A DNA stretch of 16,121 nt from Rubrobacter sp. (GTDB lineage: Bacteria; Actinomycetota; Rubrobacteria; Rubrobacterales; Rubrobacteraceae): assembly GCA_016781775.1 (NCBI GenBank), contig JADDPR010000515.1, forward strand, positions 1-16,121, written 5' to 3'. Both the position numbers and the translations under genes were made by a program. The notes under the pieces were generated by a model. It was not told the DNA's origin and did no database searches. It saw only the letters and a program-made list of their open reading frames with translations. Below are positions 14,720 to 16,121 of the stretch, in pieces; the stretch's first letter is position 1, and each line of letters begins with the position of its first letter.

Positions 14720-15868
14720 GTGAGCGTACTCGACCCCTTCGTCCTCCTTTTCGTGCTGCTCCTGGTCTGGCGCGGGGCGCGACTGGGGTTTCTCGCCGGG
14801 GCGTTCTCGCTCGTCGGGGTGATGCTCGGGGCGGCGCTGGGATCGAGGCTCGCGCCGGCGCTCCTCGGGGACCGAGGGGACCTCCTCCTCGGCCCCGCGA
14901 TCACGCTGGCGAGCATCCTGGCCTTCGCGGTACTCGGGGAGGTCCTGGCCCGTTCGGCCGGCGGCTACCTCCGCCACAAGCTCGCGGGCCCGGCGTCACG
15001 GTGGATTGACGGCTTCGGCGGGGCCGCGCTCGGGGCGGCCCTCTCCCTGACGCTCGTGTGGATCGCCGCGATCCTGGCCCTCAGCGCACCCTCCCTCTCC
15101 CCCGCGCACCCCGCCATGCGTGAGTCTGCGTTCGTGCAGGTCCTTGGGGACCGGATGCCCTCGCACCTCCTCGCCCAGACCGTCGCCCGCCTCGACCCCC
15201 TCCCGGAGTTTCGCGGCCCCGAGGCCGACGTCTCCGAACCGAACGAAGACGTCACGCGTGACCCCGACGTTACGGCCGTCGCCTCGCGCATCGTGCGCAT
15301 CAGCGGCGTGGCTTGCGGCTACGGGGTCGAGGGCTCGGGGTGGGTCGCGGGCAGAAACCTCGTCGTGACCAACGCACACGTTGTCGCCGGCGAGCTCGCC
15401 ACGCGCGTCCAGCCCGCGGGCAAGGGCGTCCCACTGCCCGCAAAAGTGGTCGTCTTCGACGAGCGAAACGACGTCGCCGTCCTCAGGGTCAAGGGATTAC
15501 GTCTGACGCCACTGCCCCTCGCCCAACCCGGCGACGACGAGGCCGTCGCCATCCTTGGATTCCCGGAGAACGGCCCGTACGACGTGAGGAGCGGACGAAC
15601 CGGCGAGACGGAGCGCGTCATCTCCTCGGACGCCTACAACCGCGGGCCCGTCGAGCGCACCGTCACGAGCTTCCGCGGCCACGTCCGCCCCGGCAACTCC
15701 GGAGGCCCCGTCGTAAACGGAGACGGCGCCGTCGTCGCCACCATCTTCGCCAGCCGCGCCGACTCCGACAAAGCCGGCTACGGCGTCCCCTCCTCCATCG
15801 TCCAACAACTCATCGAAATCGCCAAGGAACGAAGAACCCCCGTCCCGACCGACGAATGCGCGAATTAG
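14720..15868 (+). CDS. marP: MarP-like membrane-bound periplasmic serine protease (CvpA + S1)
   Basis: A 382-residue protein with an N-terminal CvpA-type membrane domain (hydrophobic segments near 5-17, 22-45, 54-75 and 100-122), then an extracytoplasmic chymotrypsin-like protease. Triad residues are H220 (TNAHVVAG), D251 (ERNDVAVL) and S327 (RPGNSGGP). Mycobacterial MarP has this architecture and is needed for acid tolerance through cleavage of a peptidoglycan hydrolase. As I recall, its C214-C395 disulfide stabilises the active form. Here C199 and C380 show the same 181-residue separation, a strong hint of orthology. The start is GTG 14720, probably leaderless. The gene is divergent from rlmN and followed by a terminator-like hairpin. 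The substrate in this organism is unknown. Confidence 0.88.
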   Translation: MSVLDPFVLLFVLLLVWRGARLGFLAGAFSLVGVMLGAALGSRLAPALLGDRGDLLLGPAITLASILAFAVLGEVLARSAGGYLRHKLAGPASRWIDGFGGAALGAALSLTLVWIAAILALSAPSLSPAHPAMRESAFVQVLGDRMPSHLLAQTVARLDPLPEFRGPEADVSEPNEDVTRDPDVTAVASRIVRISGVACGYGVEGSGWVAGRNLVVTNAHVVAGELATRVQPAGKGVPLPAKVVVFDERNDVAVLRVKGLRLTPLPLAQPGDDEAVAILGFPENGPYDVRSGRTGETERVISSDAYNRGPVERTVTSFRGHVRPGNSGGPVVNGDGAVVATIFASRADSDKAGYGVPSSIVQQLIEIAKERRTPVPTDECAN

Positions 15869-15872
15869 AAGC

Positions 15873-15888
15873 CGGTCGGCCGGTCGGC
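15873..15888. repeat. Tandem 8-bp duplication
   Basis: CGGTCGGC occurs twice back to back five bases after the marP stop. Either copy can also pair with CCGACCG just before the stop (15845-15851). It is too short to assign a role. Confidence 0.5.
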
Positions 15889-15910
15889 CCGTCCGCTTTG
15901 ACGTCCTGAA

Positions 15911-15968
15911 CGTAGCCTGCCTTCGATTACCCCCACCCGGGCGGTAGAAGGCAGGCTGCGAGTTTGTT
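15911..15968 (+). terminator. Long stem-loop terminator downstream of marP
   Basis: AGCCTGCCTTC (15914-15924) and GAAGGCAGGCT (15947-15957) are perfect 11-base inverted repeats. The outer bases extend this to 14 pairs with one G-T, and TACC/GGTA adds four inner pairs after a three-base bulge. AGTTTGTT follows on the plus strand, and the opposite direction lacks a T-run. It begins 43 bases after the marP stop, so it probably ends the marP transcript, although the loop is large and the T-tract interrupted. Confidence 0.6.
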
Positions 15969-15979
15969 CCGGGCGACGG

Positions 15980-16061
15980 GCGTGAGCGTCACCCACGGCG
16001 GCCTCCCCACGGCCACCGCTCATTGGGTTCGGAGTCTCGTAAGGAGACCCCGACCTCACGC
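15980..16061 (+). ncRNA. Candidate structured RNA with three-way-junction fold
   Basis: Manual folding gives a closing stem GCGTGAG/CTCACGC (15980-15986 with 16055-16061) extended by GTC/GAC after a one-base bulge. It contains two inner hairpins. One is ACCCA-CGG-GGCC closed by GGCC-CCG-TGGGT (15991-16028). The other has GG and GTCTC paired with GAGAC and CC (16031-16051) around loop GTAAG. The helices meet with almost no unpaired junction bases. I match it to no tRNA, riboswitch or ribozyme family, and GC-rich DNA forms stems easily. Strand is assumed from the preceding gene. A further hairpin GCCGG/CCGGC lies at 16094-16118, and 16062-16121 otherwise shows no gene. Confidence 0.3.
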
Positions 16062-16121
16062 TGCATCAAGCGCCTACCAGGATTTTCGACCGCGCCGGGG
16101 AGCAAAGAGCTAACCGGCTGA

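Noticed and set aside
13550..14977. Longer rlmN start at 14977
   Set aside because: The extra 119 residues are Arg/Glu/Pro-rich, cross the divergent promoter region and overlap marP. ATG 14620 has a good Shine-Dalgarno and gives the normal family length.
16024..16053. GGGTTCGGAGTC, similar to a tRNA T-arm
   Set aside because: The flanking bases do not form the five-pair T stem, and no anticodon or acceptor stem can be fitted around it.

Overview
The window is high-GC DNA with tightly packed genes, frequent GTG and TTG starts, several stop/start overlaps and purine-rich Shine-Dalgarno sites. Coding regions still use ATA (Ile) and AGG (Arg) often. Together with a MarP-like protease and an archaeal-type break-repair cluster, this suggests a deep-branching actinobacterium of the Rubrobacter kind. 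The taxonomic guess is inference; no rRNA marker is present.

Left part, plus strand (about 1-2155): a possible end of an upstream gene, then an M20 metallopeptidase coupled by a TTGA stop/start overlap to an unrecognised 196-residue protein.

Centre, plus strand (2156-10495): the main interest. Five consecutive genes encode a NurA-domain nuclease, a HerA/FtsK-type ATPase with a non-standard P-loop, an Mre11/SbcD nuclease, a Rad50/SbcC zinc-hook ATPase and an HhH-GPD DNA glycosylase. In archaea NurA-HerA and Mre11-Rad50 jointly resect double-strand breaks, so this looks like a complete end-processing module with a base-excision enzyme attached. The mre11 reading frame has no ATG, GTG or TTG before its first catalytic motif. 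It appears to start at CTG (5463), placed correctly behind a strong Shine-Dalgarno.

Right part: a secreted trypsin-like protease (minus, 10526-11446) converges on the repair cluster. Next comes a minus-strand group rlmN - ydbS-like - ydbT-like (14620 down to 11609), which pairs a 23S rRNA/tRNA methyltransferase with two bacterial PH-domain membrane proteins. Divergent from rlmN is a MarP-like membrane serine protease (plus, 14720-15868) with an apparently leaderless promoter. It is followed by a long terminator-like hairpin and then, at the window edge, a stretch that folds on paper into a compact three-way junction and may be an RNA element.

No rRNA, tRNA, CRISPR array, insertion sequence or prophage gene was seen. 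The large antisense and out-of-frame open frames over the repair genes are high-GC shadows.
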